Positions 1 to 7,783 of a DNA stretch of 25,409 bases are shown piece by piece (the first letter of the stretch is position 1; each line of letters starts with the position of its first letter). The DNA is from AA29 sp041481445 (GTDB lineage Bacteria > Acidobacteriota > Vicinamibacteria > Fen-336). Below the pieces are notes generated by a model, which searched no databases, was not told where the DNA came from, and saw only the letters and a list, made by a program, of their open reading frames with translations. The translations under genes and the position numbers were made by a program. The stretch lies in assembly GCA_041481445.1 (NCBI GenBank), contig JBGPBV010000100.1:1-25409 (forward strand). The letters run 5' to 3'.

Positions 1-141
1 GCATACGAGATTCGCCGAGCTCTGCTCGCGCGCTTTCCCTACGCGATCGTCTTCCTGGTGCGAGCGGAGGAGCTCCGCGTCTTGGCCGTCGCCCACGCCA
101 AACGCAGGCCAGGCTACTGGCTCAGCCGTGTCCGGCGGTAA
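1..141 (+). CDS. RelE/ParE-family toxin, C-terminal 46 residues (5' truncated by window edge)
   Basis: Frame 1 is open from the first base to a TAA at 139-141 and gives 46 residues. The peptide has the usual end of a type II toxin of the RelE/ParE superfamily: an RRALLARFPYAIVF strand, then a short acidic turn, then LRVLAVAHAKRRPGYW. In this family the 'RRFPY.I.F....' strand and the 'VLAVAH..R.P.YW' strand form the core of the mRNA- or gyrase-interacting fold. Start and antitoxin lie outside the window, so RelE-like versus ParE-like activity cannot be decided. The gene converges on the vWA gene, with a hairpin between them. The call rests on motif resemblance only. Confidence 0.8.
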   Translation, partial: AYEIRRALLARFPYAIVFLVRAEELRVLAVAHAKRRPGYWLSRVRR

Positions 142-163
142 GGTCGGACCTGACCTCACCGCC
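134..163. terminator. Hairpin between convergent genes, probable bidirectional terminator
   Basis: GGCGGT (134-139) pairs with ACCGCC (158-163), and inside it AGGTC (141-145) pairs with GACCT (152-156). One A.C mismatch (140/157) separates the two helices and the loop is six bases. The structure overlaps the stop codon of the toxin gene and lies just beyond the stop of the convergent vWA gene. There is no T-run on either side, so intrinsic termination would be of the T-poor kind common in GC-rich genomes. Confidence 0.5.
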
Positions 164-173
164 CGTCGGCTGA

Positions 174-797
174 TCAGGGGCCGATGTAGCTGGAGCGCCG
201 CGACTCGAACTCGTCCCAGGACAGCGTCCCGCTCGCGCCGTCCTTCACGCTGAGGGCGCCCAGGCGCACGAAGTCCACACCGCTCGCGCTGTTGTCCAGG
301 CCGGTCGCCGCCTGCATGGACGTGCCGTCGATCCACAGCTCGAACTGACCGTCGCTCGCATCCGGACCGCTCGAGCGGACCAGGTGCAGCTCCACGACGT
401 GCGCACCGTCCGTGATCGGGAAGAAGCCGGTGTCGTGCTGGCTGTTGTCGTCGAGCCGCGCGCGGCCCATCACCGCGTATTGGCCGGACACGCGGCGAAG
501 CACGATGGCCACCAGGCGCCGCGTCGGGGCCTCCTGGAAGGCGATGAATATCCGCACGCGCCGATGGTTCAGTGCCTCTCCCGGATCGAAGCCGTTGGTG
601 GCGAAGTTGAACCGGGCGCGGTAGTGGCCCTCGTCCGACGGGGTGTCGTCCTGCACGTACAACGCCGCCGTGTCGTTCACCGCCCCTTGCAGCCCCATCG
701 TGGTGGACGCGAGCGCGGCCGCCGCCGACACGCTGAGGTCGCCTCCGTCGGTGGCGCGGGCGGACCAGGCGAGCGTGTCGCCCGACTCGAACCCGTC
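174..797 (-). other. FESG...FESRR C-terminal module, copy 1 (207 residues)
   Basis: This is the C-terminal 207 residues of the vWA protein. It begins with DGFESGD..AWSA, passes through LYVQDD, HYRARF, IFIAFQ, VLRRVSGQY, FELWIDG and GLDN, and ends with GASGTLSWDEFESRR...IGP. The same order and spacing recur in 23320-23937. The alternating strands and the LWIDG element suggest a LamG/concanavalin-like jelly roll, which is an inference. Confidence 0.75.
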
Positions 798-1682
798 GCG
801 GAAGATCGGGTCGTCCACGGACTGGCGTGCCAATGCGATCGCGCTGGCCAGGTTGCCCGCGCTGAAGTTGCCCTGCGTCAGGTCGGTGTGACAGGCCACC
901 GTCGGGTCGCCCCCGCCCTGCGTGAACGTGAGGCCCGTGCAATTCGCGGGGACGTGCTCGGAGCCCGCGGCCGCGATCGCGCTCAGCGCCAGGCGCATGT
1001 GGTACGGCGGCTGGTTGCACCCGGAGGCGTCGTAGCTCTCCGCACCCGGCACGCCGATGACGAACGTGTCGATCGGCTTGGACGCGTCGGCCGCGGCCTG
1101 GGCGACGAGGCCGACGATGTTGTTCGGGCTCTCCCATTCGTGGTCGCAGCCGTTGCAGTCACCATATCCGGGTCGCGACGAGAGCTGGCCGCAACCGATC
1201 CCACCGTCGGTGACCACGATGAGGATGCGGTGGCCGGTTCCGGTCCAGGTGTTGAGGGCGCTGATTCCCGCCTGCAGGGCGGCGTACAGGGGAAGACCAT
1301 CGCCCGAGCCCCCGTCCGGCGGGTTTGCCGCCATCCAGTCCCGGATGGCTCGACGCGTGCCGGGACCCACGGACGACTTGGGACCGGCGGGCGCGATCGC
1401 CTCCTGCGGGAACGCCGGGGCCTGGCAGGGAACGGGCAGGCCGAAGACGCACTGCGGGCCCGGAATCGACCCGCTCGGAGCCGAGATCAATCCGACGTCC
1501 AGGGCGTCGAATTCGTCCTGGTCGAGCGCCTGGACGATCCCCTGCGAGGCGAGCGTCCACTTGCTGCTGCTGTTCATGCTCGCGCTGCGGTCGACCAACA
1601 CCAGGACAGCGTCGCTCGCGACGGCCAGCGAACCCGCCGACGAAACCGCGGCCACCAACAACAGGCAGCGAAGGGTCTTCAT
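174..1682 (-). CDS. Exported von Willebrand factor A domain protein with FESG-type C-terminal module
   Basis: 502 residues. The start is the ATG at 1682, preceded by a clear AGGAGG eight bases upstream; the same frame stays open further upstream, but that stretch is only the shadow of the oxidoreductase gene. Residues 1-23 form a Sec signal peptide. A vWA domain follows: the MIDAS motif D31-x-S33-x-S35 is visible (VDRSASM) and a later VVTDGG supplies the second aspartate. It contains many cysteines (PGPQCVFGLPVPCQ, GDCNGCDHE), which fits an oxidised extracytoplasmic protein. Residues 296-502 are a separate module that starts DGFESGD and ends FESRRSSYIGP, also found on the repeat protein at 23320. 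It is the last gene of a minus-strand run with the oxidoreductase (29-bp gap). A role in metal-dependent protein binding at the cell surface is inferred from the fold. Confidence 0.9.
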   Translation of the reverse strand: MKTLRCLLLVAAVSSAGSLAVASDAVLVLVDRSASMNSSSKWTLASQGIVQALDQDEFDALDVGLISAPSGSIPGPQCVFGLPVPCQAPAFPQEAIAPAGPKSSVGPGTRRAIRDWMAANPPDGGSGDGLPLYAALQAGISALNTWTGTGHRILIVVTDGGIGCGQLSSRPGYGDCNGCDHEWESPNNIVGLVAQAAADASKPIDTFVIGVPGAESYDASGCNQPPYHMRLALSAIAAAGSEHVPANCTGLTFTQGGGDPTVACHTDLTQGNFSAGNLASAIALARQSVDDPIFRDGFESGDTLAWSARATDGGDLSVSAAAALASTTMGLQGAVNDTAALYVQDDTPSDEGHYRARFNFATNGFDPGEALNHRRVRIFIAFQEAPTRRLVAIVLRRVSGQYAVMGRARLDDNSQHDTGFFPITDGAHVVELHLVRSSGPDASDGQFELWIDGTSMQAATGLDNSASGVDFVRLGALSVKDGASGTLSWDEFESRRSSYIGP

Positions 1683-1711
1683 GGCGAATGCCTCCTGGGA
1701 GGGAGTTGAGC

Positions 1712-3082
1712 CTACACCTTCGGCGGCGAGGCGACGACCTTCTCGGACGCCTCGTCGAAGTAGAGCGCCCGCCCCTCGCGGTACGACTGCACGGCCATGC
1801 CGATGGGCACCATCGCCCGGTAGGCAATGTCGGCGTCGAGGACGGGGGTCTGCCGCGTGCGCACGCAACGGAGGAAGTTCTCCATGTGCGTGTCGCGCGG
1901 CTCGGTGGCCATCTTCATCTCCACGGTGCCGGGCTTCTCCTTCAGGTCCTTCCGGCCGATGGGCTGCGCCGTGACCGTGATGAAGTCGACCTTCCCCTCG
2001 AACTTGCCGTCCGGGACCATCGTGATCGTGCCCTCGTGGCCGCGGATGAGGCCCGGGATGTGGGTGTCGTTGGCCATGCTGGAGCTCAGCACCAGCGAAT
2101 GGCCCTTCGGGTAGTCGGCGGTCAGCATGAACGTGTCGGGCACCTCGCGGCCGTCGTCCGTGAACACGTAGTTCCCCCCGCTCCCGTACACCCGCCGCGG
2201 GAACTGCGGCTCGCCCCAGCAGATGTTGAGGGGCGCGAGCACGTGGTAGAAGAGGTCGGTCGCGATCCCCCCCGAGTAGTCCCAGTACTTCCGGAAGCGG
2301 AAGAAGCGGTCGGCGTCCCACGCTCGCGGAGGCGCGTCCCCGAGCCACATCTTCCAATCCACGAAATCATCGCCCGTCGCCTGCGGGCCCGCGGCGGGAT
2401 CGATCTTCCAGTTCCATTCGCCCTCTTCGGAGTTCCGGTGATACGAGCCCTGGCTCATGATCAGCTTCCCGATCATGCCGTCCTGGATGGCTTGCCGCGC
2501 CTTCCACCACTGGTCGGAGCTGGTCGTCTGCGAGCCCACCTGCAGCACGCGGCCCGTCTTCTTGACCGCGGCGGCGAGGGTCCTGGCCTCGTCCACCGTG
2601 TGCGTCACCGGCTTCTCCAGATAGACGTCCTTGCCCTTGGCCATCGCTTCCAGAGCCATCCGAGCGTGCCAGTGATCGGGGGTGGCGATGATGACGGCGT
2701 CCACGTCCGAGCGGTCGAGGACCTGGCGGTAGTCGAGAGTGGAGTCGCACTTGGCGAACTCGGCCGCCGCGTGCTTGCGCTTGGCGTAGACGTCGCAGAC
2801 CGCCACCACCTGCGTGGCGAGGGTCGGATCGGGTTTCTTCTGCTCGGGCGACGACCGGCCGAACAGCGGAGGCGGCGGCTCGATCTGCCCTCCGGTCTCC
2901 ATGACCCACCGCAGCAGGTACTTCCCGCGCCCGCCGGCGCCGATGAGGGCCACGTTGATGCGGTCATTGGCGCCCAGGACGCGCGCCTGGGCAGACGTGG
3001 CGCGGCCGGCGACTCCCAGCGCCATCCCCGCTCCGACCGCGGACTTGACGAACTCACGGCGGCCCAGCTTCCGTCGCTCCAT
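1712..3082 (-). CDS. Gfo/Idh/MocA-family oxidoreductase with Tat signal
   Basis: 456 residues with an ATG at 3082 behind a GGGAGGGGG ribosome site. The N-terminus carries a twin-arginine signal (R8-R9-E-F-V-K followed by a short hydrophobic stretch), so it is probably exported folded with its cofactor. A Rossmann NAD(P)-binding motif follows at residues 47-53 (IGAGGRG). The family's EKP motif is near residue 155 (YLEKPVTHT), and the C-terminal half is the alpha/beta substrate domain. Secreted members of this family in Acidobacteriota, Planctomycetota and Bacteroidota act on sugars or sugar alcohols; the substrate cannot be read from this sequence. It lies 22 bp after the PD40 gene and 29 bp before the vWA gene and is likely co-transcribed with both. 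Confidence 0.95.
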   Translation of the reverse strand: MERRKLGRREFVKSAVGAGMALGVAGRATSAQARVLGANDRINVALIGAGGRGKYLLRWVMETGGQIEPPPPLFGRSSPEQKKPDPTLATQVVAVCDVYAKRKHAAAEFAKCDSTLDYRQVLDRSDVDAVIIATPDHWHARMALEAMAKGKDVYLEKPVTHTVDEARTLAAAVKKTGRVLQVGSQTTSSDQWWKARQAIQDGMIGKLIMSQGSYHRNSEEGEWNWKIDPAAGPQATGDDFVDWKMWLGDAPPRAWDADRFFRFRKYWDYSGGIATDLFYHVLAPLNICWGEPQFPRRVYGSGGNYVFTDDGREVPDTFMLTADYPKGHSLVLSSSMANDTHIPGLIRGHEGTITMVPDGKFEGKVDFITVTAQPIGRKDLKEKPGTVEMKMATEPRDTHMENFLRCVRTRQTPVLDADIAYRAMVPIGMAVQSYREGRALYFDEASEKVVASPPKV

Positions 3083-3104
3083 TGCGAACCCCCTCCCGTT
3101 GAAG

Positions 3105-3749
3105 TTACCGATTGGCTCGAGGGCATTCGGGTGGCCACGCCTCCGCGCCCGCCTCGTGCCACACGAAGAACTCGCCGGACTCCGATCCCTTGAGGTCGCG
3201 GGAGAACAGCAACGACCGCCCGCTCGGTGAGAAGACCGCGCCGATCTCGGTGCCGTTCACGTTGACGTTCGGACCGAGCTTGACCCGGGGCGACCAGCCC
3301 GCTCCCGTTCGGCCGCGCTCGGTGCCCGCGGAATTCACGGGCTCCGGCAGGCGCACCGGAGCCGCCCACACGCCGTCCGCGCCCCGGCCCACGCGCCAGA
3401 TGTCGAGGTCCTTCCGCTTCGGATCGCTGCGCGAGCGGGTCGAGATGAAGTACAGGCTCCGGCCGTCGGGAGTGAACCAGGGGTCGGCCTCGACGCCGTC
3501 GCCCGCGAAGGCCGGGGGTCGGGGCTCGGACCATCCTTTCGCCGTGCAGGACGAAACGAAGATGCGCCAGCCTTCGAACGCAGGCGAGCTGCGCACGAAG
3601 TAGAGGTCGCCCGTCTTCGGATCGAACGCGGCGTGGGACTCGAAGAGCGGGCTCGAGATCCCGACCGGCTTCCACGGCCTCACGTCGGCGCCGAGGCTCC
3701 CTCCGGCGATGAACGTGGTGGCCAGCGCGACCAGAGGTGTCCACCTCAT
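3105..3749 (-). CDS. Exported PD40/TolB-type beta-propeller protein, short form
   Basis: 214 residues with an ATG at 3749 behind GGAGGGCAGG. A signal peptide covers about residues 1-20 (cleavage near SLG-ADV). The mature protein carries PD40/WD40-like blades: AAFDPKTGDLYFVRS, WFTPDGRSLYFISTRS with a DIWRVGR strand, and AVFSPSGRSLLFSRD. In relatives I remember, a further blade starting after 'VNS.G.E' precedes the '..W..P.NLGP.VN' element. Here VNSAGTER runs almost directly into GWSPRVKLGPNVN, which suggests loss of one blade of roughly 35-40 residues in frame. It is the first gene of the three-gene run and its function is unknown; relatives are often read as periplasmic binding or scaffold proteins. 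Confidence 0.85.
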   Translation of the reverse strand: MRWTPLVALATTFIAGGSLGADVRPWKPVGISSPLFESHAAFDPKTGDLYFVRSSPAFEGWRIFVSSCTAKGWSEPRPPAFAGDGVEADPWFTPDGRSLYFISTRSRSDPKRKDLDIWRVGRGADGVWAAPVRLPEPVNSAGTERGRTGAGWSPRVKLGPNVNVNGTEIGAVFSPSGRSLLFSRDLKGSESGEFFVWHEAGAEAWPPECPRANR

Positions 3750-3878
3750 CCTGCCCTCCGATCCCCCGGATTGATTGCGGTAACCCGAAGCCTATCCCGG
3801 CGCCGGTCTCCCGTCTCGCCGTCTCCTGCTTCAAGGCCCCTTCCGGAACCGGGCGAACACGTCCGGGCAGAGGCCGCC

Positions 3879-4211
3879 CTACGCGTCCCCCCGCCCTCGG
3901 GCGCGCGCCTGCACGTCCATGATCTTGTGCACGCCGGTCATGGACAGCATCGTCTCCACCCGGCGGTGCAGGCCGGACAGCGTGACCCTGCCCCCCCGGT
4001 CCTCCAGGAGCCGATGGATCTCGACCAGGCAGCCGATGGTGGCGCTGTCGATGTAGGTCACCGCCTCCAGGTCGATGACCACCTTGCGCGCGCCGTCGTC
4101 CACGATCGCGCGCACCTCGGCGAGGAAGGAGGACAGCATCGGATACGTCAGCTTGTCCTCCTTCACGCGCATGATGCGTGCGTCGCCGCTCTGCTCCAGC
4201 AGGAACTGCAT
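3879..4211 (-). CDS. STAS-domain protein, anti-sigma factor antagonist type
   Basis: 110 residues. I chose the ATG at 4211 (MQFLLEQ), preceded by GAGGTGA five bases away, over the ATG at 4238, which has no such site. The whole protein is one STAS domain: a strand VVIDLEAVTYIDSATIG, a helix LVEIHRLLEDRGG, a strand RVTLSGL, then a final helix with the VHKIMDV ending. S56 in D55-S-A-T lies where SpoIIAA/RsbV-type proteins are phosphorylated by their kinase anti-sigma factor. No RsbW-like kinase or sigma factor is in the window, so its partner is elsewhere. It is transcribed divergently from the RraA-like gene, with 242 bp between the starts. Confidence 0.93.
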   Translation of the reverse strand: MQFLLEQSGDARIMRVKEDKLTYPMLSSFLAEVRAIVDDGARKVVIDLEAVTYIDSATIGCLVEIHRLLEDRGGRVTLSGLHRRVETMLSMTGVHKIMDVQARARGRGDA

Positions 4212-4453
4212 CGCGTCACCTCGACCCCTCATTACCAATACGTCGAACGGGCCGCGCCTGGATCGACATGTCGAGCGTCCAAATCCTTGGCTAGCGCCCG
4301 AACCCGGCCGCCAGCACCGCCAGCAGAAAGACGATCTGGAGGACCGTCCGTGTGACCAGTGGTGGGGCCGGGCGGCCGCCGATCAGCATGCCGACAGGAT
4401 ATGCTCCCGCTCCCCGGGGTGAGGCACCTTCGGGTGGTGCCGGGAGGATCGAC

Positions 4454-5365
4454 ATGCCACAGCGCGCGCTCGTCGTGACGGGCATCTGCCTCGGGGCGGT
4501 GATGACGCCCGTCCTGGCCCGGGCCCAGCTCTTCACGCTCCCCAGGGAGCAGATGATCGAGCTCACGGCCCAGAACCCGTTCGAGAGATTCCCCGACGGC
4601 CGCCCCAAGGTGCCCGACGCGCTCATCGAGAGGGCCCGCGCCCTCTCCGCGGAGGAGGTCTTCGCGGTCCTGCCCAAGGAGGGCTTCCGCAACCAGTACG
4701 AGGGCGGATTCAGGGTGCTCCACCCCGCCATGAAGCTGGCCGGGCGCGCCTTCACGTTGCAATTCATGCCGGTGCGGCCCGACCTCGACGGCGTGATCAA
4801 CGCCCGCGCGAAGGCGGCCGGCCTCCCGCGCCTGTACAACCAGACCGCGATCGACATGCTGCAGCCGGGAGACGTGCTGGTGGTGGACCTCTTCGGCCAG
4901 CAGGAGGGCGGCACGATCGTGGGCGACAACCTCTTCTACTACATCATGAAGACCACGAAGAACGGCGGCCTGGTGGTGGACGGCGCGATCCGGGACCTGG
5001 AGGGCATCTCGCGGATGGACATGCCCGCGTACTTCCGGGACGTGCATCCGAGCCCCATCGGCAACGTGATGATCAGCGGCATCAACGTCCCCGTGCGCAT
5101 CGGCAAGGCCACGGTCATGCCCGGCGACCTCGTCTTCGGCGACTCCGAGGGCGTCTACTTCGTTCCCCCCGCCCTCGTCCAGAAGGTGGTGGACAACGCC
5201 GACGAGGTGCACGTCCACGACGAATGGACGCGCAAGAAGTTCGACGAGGGCAAGTACAAGTCGAGCGAGATCTACGGCACGCCCAGGGACCCCGAGCTGA
5301 AGAAGGAGTACGAGGAGTACCTCAAGAAGCGGCTCGAGGAGATTCGGAAGAGGAACCCGCAATGA
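4454..5365 (+). CDS. Exported RraA/HMG-aldolase-family protein
   Basis: 303 residues. The ATG at 4454 has GGGAGG seven bases upstream and starts a classic signal peptide (MPQRALVVTG..., cleavage probably after ARA near residue 20); the frame is open back to 4352, but that leader lacks a ribosome site. The core matches the RraA-like superfamily: a glycine/acidic stretch with GDVLVVDLFG and GTIVGDN, and GGLVVDGAIRD, where R and D correspond to the Mg/pyruvate-binding pair of 4-hydroxy-4-methyl-2-oxoglutarate aldolases. The C-terminal ~45 residues are highly charged (EYEEYLKKRLEEIRKRN). Family members are usually cytosolic, so export is notable. Its stop overlaps the permease start (ATGA), so the two are translationally coupled. 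The substrate is unknown; aldolase or decarboxylase chemistry on a 2-oxo acid is possible. Confidence 0.88.
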   Translation: MPQRALVVTGICLGAVMTPVLARAQLFTLPREQMIELTAQNPFERFPDGRPKVPDALIERARALSAEEVFAVLPKEGFRNQYEGGFRVLHPAMKLAGRAFTLQFMPVRPDLDGVINARAKAAGLPRLYNQTAIDMLQPGDVLVVDLFGQQEGGTIVGDNLFYYIMKTTKNGGLVVDGAIRDLEGISRMDMPAYFRDVHPSPIGNVMISGINVPVRIGKATVMPGDLVFGDSEGVYFVPPALVQKVVDNADEVHVHDEWTRKKFDEGKYKSSEIYGTPRDPELKKEYEEYLKKRLEEIRKRNPQ

Positions 5366-7779
5366 CGGGCGGCCTCCTCGACGACGTCCGTCTCGCCGCG
5401 CGCTCGCTCCGGCGCAGCCCCGGCTTCGTGGCCGTGGCCCTGGCCACCATGGCCGTCGGCATCGGAGTGAGCACGGCCCTCTTCAGCGCCGTGGACGGCG
5501 TCCTGCTGCGGCCGCTGCCCTATCCCCATCCCGAGCGCCTGGTCGCGCTCTTCACCACGAACCCCGAGCGCAACCTCCTGGCCGGCCAGGCCTCCTATCT
5601 GGACTTCGCGGACTGGCGCGCCCAGAGCCGCTCGTTCGAGGCGATGGCCGCCCTCCACGCCGCCGGCGCCGTCATCGGCGGGGCCGAGCCCCAGCACGTA
5701 CCGGCCGCCCGTGTGACGGCGGGCTTCTTCGACGTCTTCGGCGCTGCCGCCGAGCGAGGGCGCGTGTTCGGGCCGGAGGCGGACGAGCGGCCGGAGACGG
5801 TCGCCGTCCTCTCGCACGCCCTCTGGCAGCGCCGGTTCGGCGCGGACGAGGCGATCGTGGGGAGGACGGTCGTCCTCGACGGCGATCCCTTCACGGTGGT
5901 GGGAGTCCTGCCCGCGAGGTTCAAGCCCCCGGAGGCGGCGCGCGAAGCGCAGCTCTTCCTGCCGTTGTCCCTGGACGGCTCCGCGCTCCGGAGCCGCGGC
6001 GGCCGCTACCTGGACGTGGTCGGCCGCCTGCGCGCGGAGGCCACCACGGCGGAGGCGCTGGCCGAGATGGCGACGGTCGCGCGCCGGCTGGAGCAGGCGT
6101 GGCCCGACAGCAACGCCGGCCGCGGGGTCCACGTGCGCACGCTGCGGGACGCGACGGTGGAAAGCGCCCGGGCTCCGCTGATCGTCCTCTTCGTCGCCGT
6201 CGGGTTCCTGCTCCTCATCGCCGCCACCAACGTGGCCCACCTGCTCCTGCCGCGGGCGCTCGCGCGCCGCCCGGAGGTTGCGGTGCGGGTCGCCCTGGGG
6301 GCCAGCCGATTCCGCGTGGCCCGGCAGATCCTGACCGAGATCGTGCTGCTGTGGCTCCTCGGGGCCGCCGCGGGCGTGACGCTGGCGGCCTGGCTCGTGA
6401 GCCTGTTCGTCGCCCTCGCCCCCACGCAGATCCCGCGCCTCGACGAAGTGACGATGGACTGGCGCGTGCTCCTCTTCGGCGTCCTCTCCGCTCTCGTCAC
6501 CGGTCTCGCCTTCGGGCTGCTGCCGGCGCTCCAGGCCACGCGGGTGCAGCCGGCCGACTCGCTGCACGGCGGACGGATGCCGGCCCTGTCCCGCCACCGG
6601 CTGTCGGGGATCCTGGTCGCGGCCGAGATGGCGCTGGCCCTGGTCCTCCTCGTCGGAGCCGGTCTCACCGTGGAGAGCCTGAAGCACCTCATGGCGGAGC
6701 CGCCCGGGTTCGATCCCGACGGCGTCCTCACCGCCGAGATCAACCTGCCCGCGAAGCGCTATCCGACCTCGGAATCACGCGCGCAGTTCTACGCCTCGCT
6801 GCTCGCGCGGCTCGGGTCACCGCCCGGCGTCTTCGCGGCCGCGGTCGTGACCCCCCTCCCGCTCTCCAGCGATGCCGTGCGCACGCGTGTCACCGTCCCC
6901 GGACGCAACCAGGCGCCGGCCGACGCGCCGCGGAGCCTGTACCACGCCGCTACCCCCGGGTACTTCCGGGCGATGCGCATCCCCCTCCGCCGTGGCCGCG
7001 GGCTGGGCGAGGGCGATACGCGCGACGCGCCTCCGGTGGCCGTGGTCAACGAGTCCTTCGCCGCACGCGTGTTTCCCGGCGAGGATCCCCTCGGCCGGCG
7101 CGTCCGCATCGGCGTCGGCACGGGCGAGGGTGATCCCGACACGTTCGAGATCGTGGGCGTCGTGGGAGACGTCCACCACCGCAGCCTGGGCCGGGCCATG
7201 GAGCCGGAGGTCTACGTGCCCCAGGCCCAGCACGCCTGGCCCTGGGCGGTGGTGGTCGTCCGGACGACGGGCGACCCCCAGGCGCTCGCGCCCGCCGTGC
7301 GCGGCGAGGTGGGCCGGCTCGATCCCGAGCTGGCCGTCATCGCTACCGCCACCATGCGGGAGCGCCTGGCCGCGTCGCTCGCCGCTCCGCGCTTCGTGGC
7401 CTCGCTTCTCTCGCTCTTCGCCGCCGTCGCCGCCCCCCTCGCCGGCATCGGGCTCTACGGCGTGCTGGCCACCGCGGTCGCTCGACGCGCCGGCGAGATC
7501 GGGGTCCGCATGGCGCTGGGAGCGCGGGTGAGAGACGTGCTGCGGCTGGTGGTCGGGGAGGCCGCGCGCATGGCGGGCGCGGGCATCGCGGCCGGAGTGG
7601 TGGCGGCCATCGGCCTGACGCGCCTGATGGCCGCCCTGTTGTTCGGCGTCGGGCCCCGGGATCCGCGGACGTTCCTCGCCGTCGCGGCCACGCTGTTCAC
7701 GATCGCGCTCGCCGCCGCCCTCGTCCCCGCCTGGCGGGCGGCGCGGATCGACCCCGCGGCCGCCCTGCGCCGGGAGTGA
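5362..7779 (+). CDS. ADOP-type ABC transporter permease (duplicated FtsX/MacB core)
   Basis: 805 residues with an ATG at 5362 overlapping the stop of the RraA-like gene. The architecture is the 'acidobacterial duplicated orphan permease' type. TM1 is near 21-45, followed by a MacB-like periplasmic core (AARVTAGFFDVFG, VAVLSHALWQRRFG, IVGRTVVLDG), TMs near 270-293, 322-352 and 366-392, a fifth TM near 413-438, a second periplasmic core (ATPGYFRAMRIPLRRGR, VAVVNESFAARVFPG, DPLGRRVRIG, IVGVVGDV), then TMs near 675-705, 736-762 and 769-790. The coupling motif occurs twice (RVALGASRFRVARQ and RMALGARVRDVLR). No ATPase gene is adjacent, as usual for this class. It may work as a mechanotransmission or efflux permease. 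Coupling to an exported enzyme suggests a related role at the envelope, which is inferred. Confidence 0.95.
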   Translation: MTGGLLDDVRLAARSLRRSPGFVAVALATMAVGIGVSTALFSAVDGVLLRPLPYPHPERLVALFTTNPERNLLAGQASYLDFADWRAQSRSFEAMAALHAAGAVIGGAEPQHVPAARVTAGFFDVFGAAAERGRVFGPEADERPETVAVLSHALWQRRFGADEAIVGRTVVLDGDPFTVVGVLPARFKPPEAAREAQLFLPLSLDGSALRSRGGRYLDVVGRLRAEATTAEALAEMATVARRLEQAWPDSNAGRGVHVRTLRDATVESARAPLIVLFVAVGFLLLIAATNVAHLLLPRALARRPEVAVRVALGASRFRVARQILTEIVLLWLLGAAAGVTLAAWLVSLFVALAPTQIPRLDEVTMDWRVLLFGVLSALVTGLAFGLLPALQATRVQPADSLHGGRMPALSRHRLSGILVAAEMALALVLLVGAGLTVESLKHLMAEPPGFDPDGVLTAEINLPAKRYPTSESRAQFYASLLARLGSPPGVFAAAVVTPLPLSSDAVRTRVTVPGRNQAPADAPRSLYHAATPGYFRAMRIPLRRGRGLGEGDTRDAPPVAVVNESFAARVFPGEDPLGRRVRIGVGTGEGDPDTFEIVGVVGDVHHRSLGRAMEPEVYVPQAQHAWPWAVVVVRTTGDPQALAPAVRGEVGRLDPELAVIATATMRERLAASLAAPRFVASLLSLFAAVAAPLAGIGLYGVLATAVARRAGEIGVRMALGARVRDVLRLVVGEAARMAGAGIAAGVVAAIGLTRLMAALLFGVGPRDPRTFLAVAATLFTIALAAALVPAWRAARIDPAAALRRE

Positions 7780-7783
7780 GGAC

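Noticed and set aside
1683..2357. N-terminal extension of the vWA frame into the oxidoreductase gene
   Set aside because: It reads as a low-complexity shadow. The ATG at 1682 has a strong ribosome site and a signal peptide directly after it.
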